This document shows, in pieces, positions 35,072 to 43,609 of a DNA stretch of 64,000 nucleotides. The stretch is from Hansschlegelia zhihuaiae (GTDB lineage: Bacteria; Pseudomonadota; Alphaproteobacteria; Rhizobiales; Methylopilaceae), in assembly GCF_004103825.1 (NCBI RefSeq), contig NZ_RYFI01000001.1, forward strand, positions 26,405 through 90,404. The letters are read 5' to 3'. The number at the start of each line of letters is the position of its first letter. The first letter of the stretch is position 1. A model generated the notes under the pieces. That model was not told where the DNA came from and made no database searches. It worked only from the letters and a program-made list of their open reading frames with translations. The translations under genes and the position numbers were made by a program.

Positions 35072-35275
35072 CTACTCCGCGGGCGCGAGCGCGACCTCGG
35101 CGCCGGGGGCCTCGAGCTCATGCGCGATGTCGCCCTGCTCCATCTTGATCTGGCTGACCAGGAAGTAGACCAGGAACGCCGCCGCGATCAGCGTGAACAG
35201 CCACTCGAAGCCCGCGAAGGGATAGACCGCGCCCATCTCGGCGAGGTTGGCGAGGGAGGTGACGCCTGTGCTCAT
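35072..35275 (-). CDS. Single-helix membrane microprotein downstream of amt
   Basis: A 67-residue protein. One transmembrane helix (about residues 23-42, FEWLFTLIAAAFLVYFLVSQ) is followed by an acidic cytoplasmic-type tail. It starts 34 bp after the amt stop on the same strand, with TAGGAG before the ATG, so co-expression with the ammonium transporter is very likely. I do not recognise the family. Its size and position suggest a transporter accessory or regulator; that is inference. Confidence 0.72.
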   Translation of the reverse strand: MSTGVTSLANLAEMGAVYPFAGFEWLFTLIAAAFLVYFLVSQIKMEQGDIAHELEAPGAEVALAPAE

Positions 35276-35309
35276 GCGATATCTCCTATGACAGGTGGGC
35301 GAGGACGCG

Positions 35310-36722
35310 TCAGGACTTGGCCTCGGCGCGCTGGATGGTTTCGAACTGCGCCTCGAGACCGGACAGGCCGGGATATGTCTCGGGGATGCGCTTGCCGTCG
35401 AGACCGTGGATCTCGACCGCGGGCGGCACGCGCAGCATGCCGAGCGACTTCAAGAGCTTGCCCAGCACCCAGCCCGGAGCCAGGCCGAAGCCGAGGGCGA
35501 AGACCAGCGAGCCGATGATGTTGCCGAAGGGCGTCACGATCGGCAGGCCTTCGGCGTTCGCGCCGAACCAGCCGACGCCCTCGCCGAGCGTGATGGCCGC
35601 GCCGGCGGAGGGCATCACGGCCGGGTAGCCCCAAAGCGCGAAGCCCGCCACCACGCCTCCGAACAGGCCGCAATAGCCATGCACCGCGACCGCGCCGACG
35701 GCGTCGTCGATCTTGAACTTCTTTTCGACCCAGTAGTGCATCTTGAACGCCATCACCGTGCCCGCGATGGCGATCACAAGCGCGATGATCGGGTGGTAGA
35801 GGTCGTTGCCCGCCGAGGCGCTGATCAGGCCGGTGAGGCCGCCCGAATAGGTCCAGAACGGGTTGCCCTTCGAGACGACATAGGCCGTCACCATGCCGCC
35901 GAACAGCGCGAGCAGGAAGTTCATGGTGACGCCCGAGAGGGTGATCGGCACGCCATAGATGTTGGTGGCGGTGAAGTACGGGGTGGCGCCCTCGGCCGCG
36001 ACGTTGGCGATCGGGATGTGGCAGGCGGCGTAGAAGCCCCAGAAGCCGATGAAGATCATGAACAGGCCGATGGTCACCAGCCACGGATTGTGCGGCGGGA
36101 TCTCGCGCGGCGTGCCGTCGGGCGCGAATTTGCCGATTCGCGGCCCGAGATGCATCAGCACGCCGAGCGTCGCGAAGCCCGCCACCGAGTGCAGCACGGC
36201 GGAACAGTACTGGTCGTGGAAGCCGAGATACTGGGCCATCCAGCCATTGCCGGCCCAGCCCCAGGCCGCCGGCACCACCCAGGCGACGGCGCCTACATAA
36301 ATGGCGATCAGGAAGAACGCCGAGGTCTTGGTCCGCTCAATCAATGAGCCGGAGACGATCGACGCCGCCGTCATTCCGAACAGCGCGAAGGCCGCCCAGA
36401 AGACGCCGGAGATGCGGTCGGAGAGGTTCGGAGCGATCTTCGACGACCAGGGCTCGAACCCCGTCGCGAAGCTCAGCGACAGGCCGTTCACCGGCCACCC
36501 CTGAAACGCGATGTATATCCACATGCCGAACAGGAAGAAGCAGAGCCCGACCAGCGGGATCGCCATGGTGTTCTTCAGCAGCGTGTGCTGGACGTTCTTC
36601 GTCCGGGCGACGCCGACTTCGTACATGCAGAAGCCGACATGGATGAAGAACATGAGAACGACCGTCAGGAAGAAATAGAACTCCGTGAAGATCGTGGTGA
36701 GGGCCCCTAATTGCTCCGTCAT
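35310..36722 (-). CDS. amt: Ammonium transporter, divergent Amt family
   Basis: Inner-membrane ammonium channel of the Amt/Rh family, 470 residues, about eleven transmembrane helices by hydrophobicity. The pore histidines are probably His 178 (VLHSVAGFATLG) and His 348 (AVHGYCGLFGG). It begins MTEQLGALTTIFTEFYFFL without an obvious cleaved signal peptide. The sequence around both pore motifs differs from the AmtB pattern, and there is a C-terminal extension (IPETYPGLSGLEAQFETI). No glnK/PII gene is adjacent; the only partner is the microprotein downstream. Sigma-54 promoter upstream. Confidence 0.9.
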   Translation of the reverse strand: MTEQLGALTTIFTEFYFFLTVVLMFFIHVGFCMYEVGVARTKNVQHTLLKNTMAIPLVGLCFFLFGMWIYIAFQGWPVNGLSLSFATGFEPWSSKIAPNLSDRISGVFWAAFALFGMTAASIVSGSLIERTKTSAFFLIAIYVGAVAWVVPAAWGWAGNGWMAQYLGFHDQYCSAVLHSVAGFATLGVLMHLGPRIGKFAPDGTPREIPPHNPWLVTIGLFMIFIGFWGFYAACHIPIANVAAEGATPYFTATNIYGVPITLSGVTMNFLLALFGGMVTAYVVSKGNPFWTYSGGLTGLISASAGNDLYHPIIALVIAIAGTVMAFKMHYWVEKKFKIDDAVGAVAVHGYCGLFGGVVAGFALWGYPAVMPSAGAAITLGEGVGWFGANAEGLPIVTPFGNIIGSLVFALGFGLAPGWVLGKLLKSLGMLRVPPAVEIHGLDGKRIPETYPGLSGLEAQFETIQRAEAKS

Positions 36723-36803
36723 TCGTGGTCTCCGAATGTCCCCGCCAAAGCCGCCCGACGCCGCGCGGGACGCACCGCGCGCGACGCCGGGCGCTTAACG
36801 AAA

Positions 36804-36819
36804 AGCAAACGGCATGCCA
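36804..36819 (-). promoter_or_regulatory. Sigma-54 promoter of amt
   Basis: Read on the minus strand: TGGCATG-CCGT-TTGCT, matching the RpoN consensus TGGCACG-N4-TTGCW with one change. Spacing of the GG and GC dinucleotides is exact. It lies about 80 bp upstream of the amt ATG. Fits nitrogen control of ammonium uptake through NtrC; no NtrC site was located. Confidence 0.75.
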
Positions 36820-36902
36820 TGGGGGCGAAAATGTTTCCGGAGAGGAAACGATGGGCGGGCCACGGCGGCCCCTCCCGCGCGGAGAAAGGCGTCCCGCCGC
36901 CG

Positions 36903-37021
36903 ATGTCCCGGCCTTGAGCCGGGACCCATTCGGCTCGGTCCTCGCAGGCCAGAGCGTCGTCGCGCGGAGCGCCCACGCTGGCGTCGGTCGCGCCCAATGG
37001 GTCCCGGCTCAAGGCCGGGAC
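36903..37021. repeat. Intergenic palindromic repeat, family C copy 1
   Basis: A perfect 28-bp inverted repeat (36903-36930 with 36994-37021), each arm itself a hairpin built on gtcccggccttgagccggga. A related copy lies at 57504-57619. Confidence 0.9.
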
Positions 37022-37625
37022 ATGCGCGGGGCGTTTTTCGACGGCGCCTCTCCGATTGTCCTGAAAGGCGCGCGCGCCCCTCCGTCCGCCGGCCCGGTTC
37101 GGCCGCCGTCGCATCAGGTCTCCTCTCGTCAGACAGCGCATTCGATGGGAAGGCGCAGGGCGCCGGGCCACCACATGCCGTCAGTCTTCGGCGATCCGGT
37201 CGCCCGGCGCCCCGCGCGCGACGTCTTCTCACCGACCGCTTCGCCAGCTGCTCCGGAACGGAGGTCTGGGCCGTCAGGCCCCAAGACCCCGCCCTTAAGG
37301 CGTCTCGATGACGCGGCCCCGTCATAATGCGGGACGGGCGGCTTTCAGAGCGGGCGGCCCAGGCGAGACGTTGCCGTCCCGTCAGACCCATCGCCCCAGC
37401 GGCCGGCGTCCCGGGACCGCGAGCTCCGGTGCTCGCAGGCGCAGGCGCCGCCCCTCCCCCGCACGCCCGGCCGGTCCGGACACGCCTTCCGCGACGGGGA
37501 AGGGTGACGCGATGACAGCATGAATGAAAGCGGATTTCAAGGAATAATTTCTTACTACAATATGCGGGCGACGGCAGCCCTCTCTGCTCCAACATCCTCG
37601 TCGCCGTCGCTAAGGCTTCATTACG
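37022..37625. other. Non-coding region between amt and the LysR gene
   Basis: No supportable gene. The open frames here on both strands are arginine- and proline-rich products of GC-rich sequence without ribosome sites. The last 110 bp before 37625 are clearly more AT-rich. No terminator with a T tract, tRNA or known RNA was seen. Confidence 0.6.
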
Positions 37626-38507
37626 CTAGCCGAACCGGTTCACCGCGAAATCGATGAAGGACCTCAGCTTCGGCGTCAGCCTCCGGTCCGGCGCGAACAG
37701 CAGATGCATCGGGCGGGTCGCCGGCTCCCAATCAGGCAGGACCCTGGTCAGGCGCCCTTCGGCGACGTCGCGCGCAGTGAGCTCCTCGGCCTGCAGGATG
37801 ATCCCGAGGCTAGACAGCGCCGCCTGCCGCAGCGCCTGGCCGCTGTTGACGGAGAAGCGCGGCCTGATCGGAACCAGGACCTCTCCGTCGCGGCCGACCA
37901 GCCGCCACGCGTTCTCCAGCGTCGAATCCGAGAAGCCGAGGCAGTCATGCGCCGCGAGGTCCTCCGGGCGTCGCGGCTCGCCGCGCGCCGCGAGATAGTC
38001 GGGCGAGGCGCAGACCGTGAAACGGAGCGGGCGGAGCTTGCGGGCGATCAGCGTGCTGTCTGCAAGCGGACCGACGCGGAACACGCAGTCATAGCCCTCG
38101 TCCACCAGGTCGACGATGCGGTCAGCGAGCGTGAGCTTCACCGTCACGTCCGGGTTCTCCGCCATGTAGTCCGGCAACACGGGGGCGAGCCCGTGCGTGC
38201 CGAAGGTGAAGGGCGCGTTGATGCGGAGCTCGCCGCGTGGCTTCGCGCGGCTTTCGGCGGCGAGCGCTTCGGCCGCCTCGACCTCCGCCAGCACGATGCG
38301 GGTGCGCTCGAGAAAGTCCTTGCCGGCGTCGGTGAGGCTCTGCCGCCGCGTCGTGCGGTTCATCAGCTTCACCCCAAGATGTTCTTCGAGCTGGCGGATG
38401 TGCTTGCCGACCATCGCGGCCGAGACGCCGACGGCGTCCGCCGCGCCCACGAAGGAGCCGGTCTCGGCGGCCTTGGCGAACACCTCCATGCTGGCGAGTC
38501 GGTCCAT
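37626..38507 (-). CDS. LysR-family transcriptional regulator
   Basis: 293 residues: N-terminal winged helix (MDRLASMEVFAKAAETGSF, then AADAVGVSAAMVGKHIRQLE around 20-42) and a C-terminal effector-binding domain starting near residue 90 (RGELRINAPFTFG). Divergent from the reductase gene, with 122 bp between the starts; in this arrangement the regulator usually controls the neighbour. A candidate operator lies in the gap. It belongs to the large group of LysR proteins often paired with oxidoreductases; the inducer is unknown. Confidence 0.93.
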   Translation of the reverse strand: MDRLASMEVFAKAAETGSFVGAADAVGVSAAMVGKHIRQLEEHLGVKLMNRTTRRQSLTDAGKDFLERTRIVLAEVEAAEALAAESRAKPRGELRINAPFTFGTHGLAPVLPDYMAENPDVTVKLTLADRIVDLVDEGYDCVFRVGPLADSTLIARKLRPLRFTVCASPDYLAARGEPRRPEDLAAHDCLGFSDSTLENAWRLVGRDGEVLVPIRPRFSVNSGQALRQAALSSLGIILQAEELTARDVAEGRLTRVLPDWEPATRPMHLLFAPDRRLTPKLRSFIDFAVNRFG

Positions 38508-38533
38508 CCTATTCCTGACTGATGGTTTGGAGT

Positions 38534-38569
38534 GTCGCGATCACACCGTGATTTATCACGAAGCGCGAC
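38534..38569. promoter_or_regulatory. Candidate LysR operator
   Basis: Nested dyad in the divergent gap: ATCAC-acc-GTGAT (38540-38552) followed by another ATCAC at 38555, all inside outer arms GTCGCG (38534-38539) and CGCGAC (38564-38569). Position between the two start codons suits a LysR box. Confidence 0.55.
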
Positions 38570-38629
38570 GGCCTCATATCGCCGCCACACGCCGACGACG
38601 TCGTCGGCTGAAGCGAAATGGAGGACGTC

Positions 38630-39259
38630 ATGACCGTCGCAATCATCGGAACCGGCAAGATGGGATCGGGCATCGCGAAGCTGCTCGCCGGCAAGGGCGA
38701 GAAGGTCGTGATCGGCGCCCGCGACCCGGCCAAAGCCTCGGCGCTCGCGGCGGAGATCGGCGGAGACGCCGAGGGCGGCGGGATCGAGGCGGCCGTGAAG
38801 CTCGCCGATTTGGTCATCCTCGCGGTCTGGTATCAGCAGTTCGAGGAGACCGTCCGCGCGGCCGGCGACCTTTCGGGCAAGGTGTTGGTCGACATCTCCA
38901 ACCCCATCACCGAGGACTTCAAGGGCTTGCGGATCGGCCACACGACCTCGGCCGCCGAGGAGCTTCAGGCGCTCGCGCCGAAGGCCAAGGTGGTGAAGGC
39001 GTTCAACACGATCTTCGCCGAGCTGCTGCCGGCCGAGGCGCGCGAGGGCCGCGATCCGGTCCAGGTGTTCGTGGCGGCCGACGACGAGGCGGCCAAGACG
39101 GCGGTCTCCGACGTCGTCGCCAAGGGCGGCTTCCAGCCGGTCGATTCCGGCCCGCTCTCCAACGCCCGGTTCCTCGAGCCGGTCGGCGAGATCAACATCT
39201 GGTTCGGCTTCTTCCTCGGCTGGGGCACGAGCGCCGCGCCGGCCTGGATCAAGGGTTGA
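38630..39259 (+). CDS. F420H2:NADP oxidoreductase-like NAD(P)-binding protein
   Basis: 209 residues. Rossmann fold at the N-terminus (VAIIGTGKMGSGIAKLLAG) with a second-strand GARDPAKA suggesting NADP use, followed by LVILAVWYQQ, VDISNPI and VVKAFNTIFAELL, the pattern of the NADPH-dependent F420 reductase-like family, many of which do not use F420. ATG at 38630 chosen for the GGAGG five bases upstream; the ATG at 38618 overlaps that site. Probably controlled by the divergent LysR gene. Substrate unknown. Confidence 0.85.
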   Translation: MTVAIIGTGKMGSGIAKLLAGKGEKVVIGARDPAKASALAAEIGGDAEGGGIEAAVKLADLVILAVWYQQFEETVRAAGDLSGKVLVDISNPITEDFKGLRIGHTTSAAEELQALAPKAKVVKAFNTIFAELLPAEAREGRDPVQVFVAADDEAAKTAVSDVVAKGGFQPVDSGPLSNARFLEPVGEINIWFGFFLGWGTSAAPAWIKG

Positions 39260-39319
39260 CGCGGCCTCGTTCGGCCGTGCGTCGGACGGTGGGAGATCGA
39301 GCGAACTGAGCTCGACGCC

Positions 39320-39397
39320 CGCCCCTCCACCGCTTCGCGGCGCCCCTCCCCGCTCGAACAGACGGCGATAGGCGCCGGCCTAGCGGCGGGGAGGCGC
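39320..39397. repeat. Partial palindromic repeat, family B
   Basis: Contains ccctccaccgcttcgcgg and cccctcccc, then an inverted ggcggggagg arm; a shortened relative of the copies at 40295-40413 and 46029-46153. Apart from this and the terminator, 39260-39624 shows no credible gene. Confidence 0.6.
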
Positions 39398-39560
39398 GTC
39401 GGCGAGGACGAAGCTCGTGGCGCTGATTCCAGCCATGGGCTCCCTCCTCCGGCAGCGGTTCGGACGAAGTGTGAAGTCAGTGTTTATACGTAGCCGATTC
39501 GCCGCACAAGCGTCGCTCGGGGCCCTTGACGTGACCGTGACCACCGTCCTGCGGTCAAAG

Positions 39561-39592
39561 AAAAACGCCGCCGATCTGAAGGTCGGCGGCGT
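39561..39592 (-). terminator. Terminator of the minus-strand DUF465 gene
   Basis: A perfect 10-bp stem (39565-39574 with 39583-39592) followed on the minus strand by TTTTTCTTT, 33 bp after the DUF465 stop codon. Confidence 0.9.
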
Positions 39593-39624
39593 CTCATAAA
39601 AGGTGACAATCTATTGCTGGATGC

Positions 39625-39807
39625 TTAGTGGAGCGTAGGCTCCGGAGATTTGAGGCGCACCATCTCGTCCTTGATCTTAAGCTTCTTGCGCTTCAAGGTC
39701 GAGACCTTGGCATCATCGGAGTTCGGATGCATCAGCTCCGTCTCGATTTCCTTCTCGAGGGCGCGATGCTTCTTCTCGAGCTCAGAAATGTGCGACTCGA
39801 TAGACAT
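39625..39807 (-). CDS. DUF465 (YdcH-like) coiled-coil protein
   Basis: A 60-residue all-helical protein (MSIESHISELEKKHRALEKE start, then STLKRKKLKIKDEMVRL) with heptad spacing of leucines; DUF465 proteins are short coiled coils of unknown role. I chose the ATG at 39807, nine bases after GGGAG; a TTG at 39810 would add one residue. It is followed by a strong terminator, so it is a single-gene unit. A divergent paralogue starts 196 bp away. Confidence 0.92.
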   Translation of the reverse strand: MSIESHISELEKKHRALEKEIETELMHPNSDDAKVSTLKRKKLKIKDEMVRLKSPEPTLH

Positions 39808-40002
39808 CAAGCACGTCTCCCTTTTTCAGTTAGACGTAGCGAGTGTGTCACGGTCCAGTCATGCTGTCGACGGAGATCGGGGGCGTGGCGATCAAACCGA
39901 TGTGCGGCCTTAACGCCCCGTTCCAAGGGCGCGCTTGCCGCCCGGCGCGGCGATGGGCGATACTCCCGGCCGGGCACGGGTGGCGTTCGACACGGGGCGT
40001 GG

Positions 40003-40227
40003 ATGGCGGTTCGGGACGACGAGGCGCGGGCCGCTGAAGCGGCGGCCCGGGAGGAGCTCGCCCGCCTGCGCGAGGAGCACCGCGACCTCGACCACGCCAT
40101 CGAGGCGCTGGAGCGCGTCGGCGCCGGCGACCGCCTGCAGATCCAGCGCTTCAAGAAGCGCAAACTCAGCCTCAAGGACCGCATCAGCTTCCTCGAGGAC
40201 CAGCTGACGCCCGACATCATCGCGTGA
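40003..40227 (+). CDS. DUF465-like coiled-coil protein, second copy
   Basis: 74 residues. The last 55 (LREEHRDLDHAIEALE, then QRFKKRKLSLKDRISFLED) have the DUF465 pattern of a helix, a short turn and a KRKKLxLKD helix. An alanine- and glutamate-rich N-terminal extension is absent from the minus-strand paralogue. ATG at 40003 chosen because similarity starts soon after; the open frame continues upstream without a good start. Confidence 0.82.
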   Translation: MAVRDDEARAAEAAAREELARLREEHRDLDHAIEALERVGAGDRLQIQRFKKRKLSLKDRISFLEDQLTPDIIA

Positions 40228-40294
40228 GGGCGGTCGGCGAGACGCCCGGCGCGTCGCTGTCACGGCGCCGCTGGCTGGCGGACGAGCCTCGTCG

Positions 40295-40413
40295 CCCCCT
40301 CCACCGCTTCGCGGTTCCCCCCGCTGACGCGGGGGAGGAGCAGAGACGGCGCCGCTTCGGGTCCTCCTCCGCGTCGCGGAGGAGGGGGACCATGCGCAGC
40401 ATGGTGGAGGAGG
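40295..40413. repeat. Intergenic palindromic repeat, family B copy 1
   Basis: Outer arms ccctccaccgcttcgcgg and accatgcgcagcatggtgg, with inner cctcctccgc/gcggaggagg and gacgcgggggagg elements. It fills most of 40228-40460. Closely related to 46029-46153. Confidence 0.8.
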
Positions 40414-40460
40414 CCTGCGTCACGCCTGCTGACGATCGCGGCGCGACAAGCCCTCGGCGC

Positions 40461-41828
40461 TCACGCCGCCGCGGCCCGCTCGCCGAACATCGCCTCCATC
40501 TCGCGCCGCACGCGGACCGCTTCGCTGTCCGGCACCGCGACGTCGTCCCAGCGCAGGATGGCGCCGGCCTCGACCGGCCGCTTCAGCTTGACCTTGTGCG
40601 CGAGCCCGATCGGCAGCGCGCCTTGCGCGAGCGAGTCCTCGGCCGTCATCAGCCGGCCCCAGACCGTGAAGCCGCCCTCGCCGTCCAGCATCTCGCCCTC
40701 GGCGAGCGGCTTCTTGGCGCAGGCCGCGACGTCTCCGCGGAAAGCCGTTGGCGAGCCCGTCGCCTCGCCGCGGATCGCCGCCGACGCGACGCTGACGCCA
40801 AGCTCGAGGCCGATGAGGTGCGAGGGCCGCCACAGCGCCGCCACGCGTCCCGCCGGATCGGTCGACACGCCATATTCGCGGAAGCAGCGCCGGGCGTAGT
40901 CGCCCCGCCCGCCGGCGTCGGCGGGCTCGAAGGTGACGTAGACGCCCCAGCGCAGATCGTTTTCCACTTGCGAGCCGTCGCGCCTGAGGCTCGACACCAC
41001 CTCGACCATGCCGGCCTCGTCGAGCGCGCCGCCGTCGGCCTTGGGCCGCAGCACGGTCGCGAGCTCATGGACGCTCGCGGGCGGGAACTCCAGGCCGCCG
41101 CGCGGAGCCTTCAGCCCCGTGCCGTTGGCGATCGCCGCCATCTCGATCGCGGACTTGGTGCCGTCCAGGAAGGAGTTGAACATCTGCGGGTTCATGCCGG
41201 CCACTTTCGCCTCTTCAGGCGAAAGTCCGTAATGCGACCAGACCGTGTCGGGCGTCGAGGCGTGATAGCTCGGCAGGTATTTGGTGCCCTTGCCCGCCGC
41301 CACGACCCTGAAGCCGCAGGCCCGCGCCCAGTCGACCATCTCGCAGACCAGCGCCGGCTGGTCGCCATAGGCCATCGAATAGACGAGCCCTGCCCGCTCG
41401 AACTTTTGCGCGAGCAGCGGGCCGGCCAGCACGTCGGCCTCGACATTGACCATCACGATGTGGCGGCCGTGCTCGGCGGCGAGCAGCGCGTGACGGATGC
41501 CGGCCGCTGGGCTGCCGGTGGCGTCGATCACCACGTCGAGCCCGTCGGCGCGGATCAGGGCCTCCGAGTCCTCGACCAGCATCACGCGGCCGGATTTTCG
41601 GGCGTCCTCGAAGGAGGACGCCACGGCGGCGTCCGCGTCCCATCCGGTCGCCGTCAGCGCGGCCTTGGCGCGCTCGGTTGAGAGGTCCGCGATCGCCATC
41701 AGGTGAAGCCCCCGCGTCGTGCGGACCTGCGACAGGAACATCGAGCCGAACTTGCCGGCGCCGATCAGGCCTGCGCGGACAGGCCGGCCTTCTTCGGCCC
41801 GGCGGATGAGCTTTGCGGCGAGGTTCAT
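40461..41828 (-). CDS. NAD(P)-dependent oxidoreductase with C-terminal SAF domain
   Basis: 455 residues. N-terminal homoserine-dehydrogenase-like NAD(P) domain ([19 protein letters not shown], then [12 protein letters not shown] and [14 protein letters not shown]), a central domain with [13 protein letters not shown], and a C-terminal SAF-like region ([31 protein letters not shown]). Such proteins are often annotated only as oxidoreductases and occur in sugar-acid or polyol pathways. ATG at 41828 chosen because homology starts at once; the open frame extends to 41891. Divergent from purE; no obvious pathway partner next to it. Confidence 0.85.
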   Translation of the reverse strand: MNLAAKLIRRAEEGRPVRAGLIGAGKFGSMFLSQVRTTRGLHLMAIADLSTERAKAALTATGWDADAAVASSFEDARKSGRVMLVEDSEALIRADGLDVVIDATGSPAAGIRHALLAAEHGRHIVMVNVEADVLAGPLLAQKFERAGLVYSMAYGDQPALVCEMVDWARACGFRVVAAGKGTKYLPSYHASTPDTVWSHYGLSPEEAKVAGMNPQMFNSFLDGTKSAIEMAAIANGTGLKAPRGGLEFPPASVHELATVLRPKADGGALDEAGMVEVVSSLRRDGSQVENDLRWGVYVTFEPADAGGRGDYARRCFREYGVSTDPAGRVAALWRPSHLIGLELGVSVASAAIRGEATGSPTAFRGDVAACAKKPLAEGEMLDGEGGFTVWGRLMTAEDSLAQGALPIGLAHKVKLKRPVEAGAILRWDDVAVPDSEAVRVRREMEAMFGERAAAA

Positions 41829-42000
41829 CGGCGTCGTCTCCCTTGATCTTGGTTTTGCGGGGAGGAGACGGGATCGCGGCGTGAGGGTCAATCCGCGATC
41901 GGCGCGGACCTGCCGACGCGAAATGCAAGCTCGGCTTGCGCCGGCCGCGCGCGCTGCCTATCGTCCGTCTCCGAAATCCCCCGCACCGGAGCGCCTTCAG

Positions 42001-42510
42001 ATGGCCGCGGCACCCCGCGCCGATCATCCCGCCGTCGCCATCGTCATGGGCAGCCAGTCCGACTGGACGACGCTCACGCACGCCGCCGAGACGCTCGACA
42101 GGCTCGGCGTCTCCTATGACGCGCGCATCGTCTCCGCCCACCGCACGCCCGATCGGCTGGTCGCCTTCGCCAAGGGCGCCAAGGCCGAAGGGTTCCGGGT
42201 GGTGATCGCGGGCGCGGGCGGCGCCGCGCATCTGCCCGGCATGGTCGCGGCCATGACGCCGCTCCCGGTCTTCGGCGTGCCGGTGCAGTCCCATACCTTG
42301 TCGGGGCTCGACAGCCTGCTGTCGATCGTCCAGATGCCCGCCGGCGTGCCGGTCGGCACGCTCGCGATCGGCCGCGCCGGCGCGATCAACGCGGCGCTGC
42401 TCGCGGCCGCCGTGCTGGCGCTCGGCGACGAGGCGCTCAGCCAGCGGCTCGACGCCTGGCGCGCCGCGCAGACGGACGGCGTCGCCGAGGCGCCTGCAGC
42501 AGGAGCCTGA
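42001..42510 (+). CDS. purE: N5-carboxyaminoimidazole ribonucleotide mutase
   Basis: Converts N5-CAIR to CAIR in purine synthesis, working with PurK. 169 residues from the ATG at 42001. Class I PurE motifs: [45 protein letters not shown] and [12 protein letters not shown]. Followed by purK after 5 bp. The PurE product is the substrate of PurC, encoded at 8598-9371. Confidence 0.97.
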   Translation: MAAAPRADHPAVAIVMGSQSDWTTLTHAAETLDRLGVSYDARIVSAHRTPDRLVAFAKGAKAEGFRVVIAGAGGAAHLPGMVAAMTPLPVFGVPVQSHTLSGLDSLLSIVQMPAGVPVGTLAIGRAGAINAALLAAAVLALGDEALSQRLDAWRAAQTDGVAEAPAAGA

Positions 42511-42515
42511 ACAGC

Positions 42516-43601
42516 ATGGCGTCCCCCCTCCCCCTCGTTCCCGGCGGCAGGATCGGGATTCTCGGCGGCGGCCAACTCGGCCGGATGATCGCGCTCGCCG
42601 CGGCGCCGCTCGGGCTGAAGACGCATGTCTTCGCTCCGGACCCGAACAGCCCGGCCTTCGACGTCGCCTCGGAGCGCACCGTCGCGGCCTATGAGGACGA
42701 GGCGGCCCTGACCCTGTTCGCCGACGCGGTCGACGTCGTCACCTACGAGTTCGAGAACGTCCCGGCCGAGACCGCGCGGCTCGTCGCCGCCCACAAACCG
42801 CTGTTCCCCAACGAACGGGCGCTCGCCACCACCCAGGACCGGCTGAGCGAAAAAACCTTCCTGCGCGACCTCGGCCTGCCGACCCCGGCCTTTGCGCCGG
42901 TCGACGACCGCGGCTCGATGGCGGCGGCGCTCGGCGCGGTCGGCCGCCCCGCGGTGCTGAAGACGCGGCGCTTCGGCTATGACGGCAAGGGCCAGGTGCT
43001 GGTGCGCGAGGGCCTCGGCATCGACCAGGCGGTCGCCATGATGGGCGGCCAGCCGGCGATCCTCGAGGCCTTCGTGCCGTTCCGCGCCGAGGTCTCGGTG
43101 ATCGCCGCGCGCAGCCGTTCAGGCGAGTTCGCGGCCTATGACGTCGTCGAGAACCGCCACGAGAACCACATCCTGCGCTCCTCTCACGTCCCCGCCGCGA
43201 TCAAGCCGGAAACGGCGGCCTCAGCGGTCGCGATCGCGAAGAAGATCGCCGAGGCGCTCGACTATGTCGGCGTGCTGGGCGTCGAGCTCTTTTTGGTCGA
43301 CGGCCCGGCGGGCGAGAGGGTGGTGGTCAACGAGATCGCGCCGCGCGTCCACAATTCCGGCCACTGGACGATCGAGGGCGCCGAGACCAGCCAGTTCGAG
43401 CAGCATGTCCGCGCCATCGCAGGCTGGCCGCTCGGCTCGACCAGGACGCGGGGACAGGTGGTGATGACCAACCTGCTCGGCGCCGAAGCGAACCAGTGGC
43501 GCGACCTGCTCGCCGAGCCCGGCGCCGCCGTCCACCTCTACGGCAAGGGCGCGCCCGAGCCGGGGCGGAAGATGGGGCATGTTACGAGGGTGAGGAACTA
43601 G
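42516..43601 (+). CDS. purK: N5-carboxyaminoimidazole ribonucleotide synthase
   Basis: ATP-grasp enzyme that carboxylates AIR with bicarbonate. 361 residues. N-terminal GRIGILGGGQLGRMIALAA, then VTYEFENVPAE, KTRRFGYDGKGQ, the ATP-grasp segment FVPFRAEVSVIAARS, and NEIAPRVHNSGHWTIEGAE near the end. Co-transcribed with purE. Ends 8 bp from the stop of the convergent gene that follows. Confidence 0.97.
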   Translation: MASPLPLVPGGRIGILGGGQLGRMIALAAAPLGLKTHVFAPDPNSPAFDVASERTVAAYEDEAALTLFADAVDVVTYEFENVPAETARLVAAHKPLFPNERALATTQDRLSEKTFLRDLGLPTPAFAPVDDRGSMAAALGAVGRPAVLKTRRFGYDGKGQVLVREGLGIDQAVAMMGGQPAILEAFVPFRAEVSVIAARSRSGEFAAYDVVENRHENHILRSSHVPAAIKPETAASAVAIAKKIAEALDYVGVLGVELFLVDGPAGERVVVNEIAPRVHNSGHWTIEGAETSQFEQHVRAIAGWPLGSTRTRGQVVMTNLLGAEANQWRDLLAEPGAAVHLYGKGAPEPGRKMGHVTRVRN

Positions 43602-43609
43602 ACGGCCGG

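Noticed and set aside
36725..37595. Several overlapping open frames upstream of amt on both strands
   Set aside because: They run through the family C inverted repeat and the sigma-54 promoter and encode Arg/Pro/Gly-rich sequence without structure.
39417..39599. A 60-codon plus-strand frame between the reductase and DUF465 genes
   Set aside because: It runs straight through the DUF465 terminator stem and lacks any homology signal.
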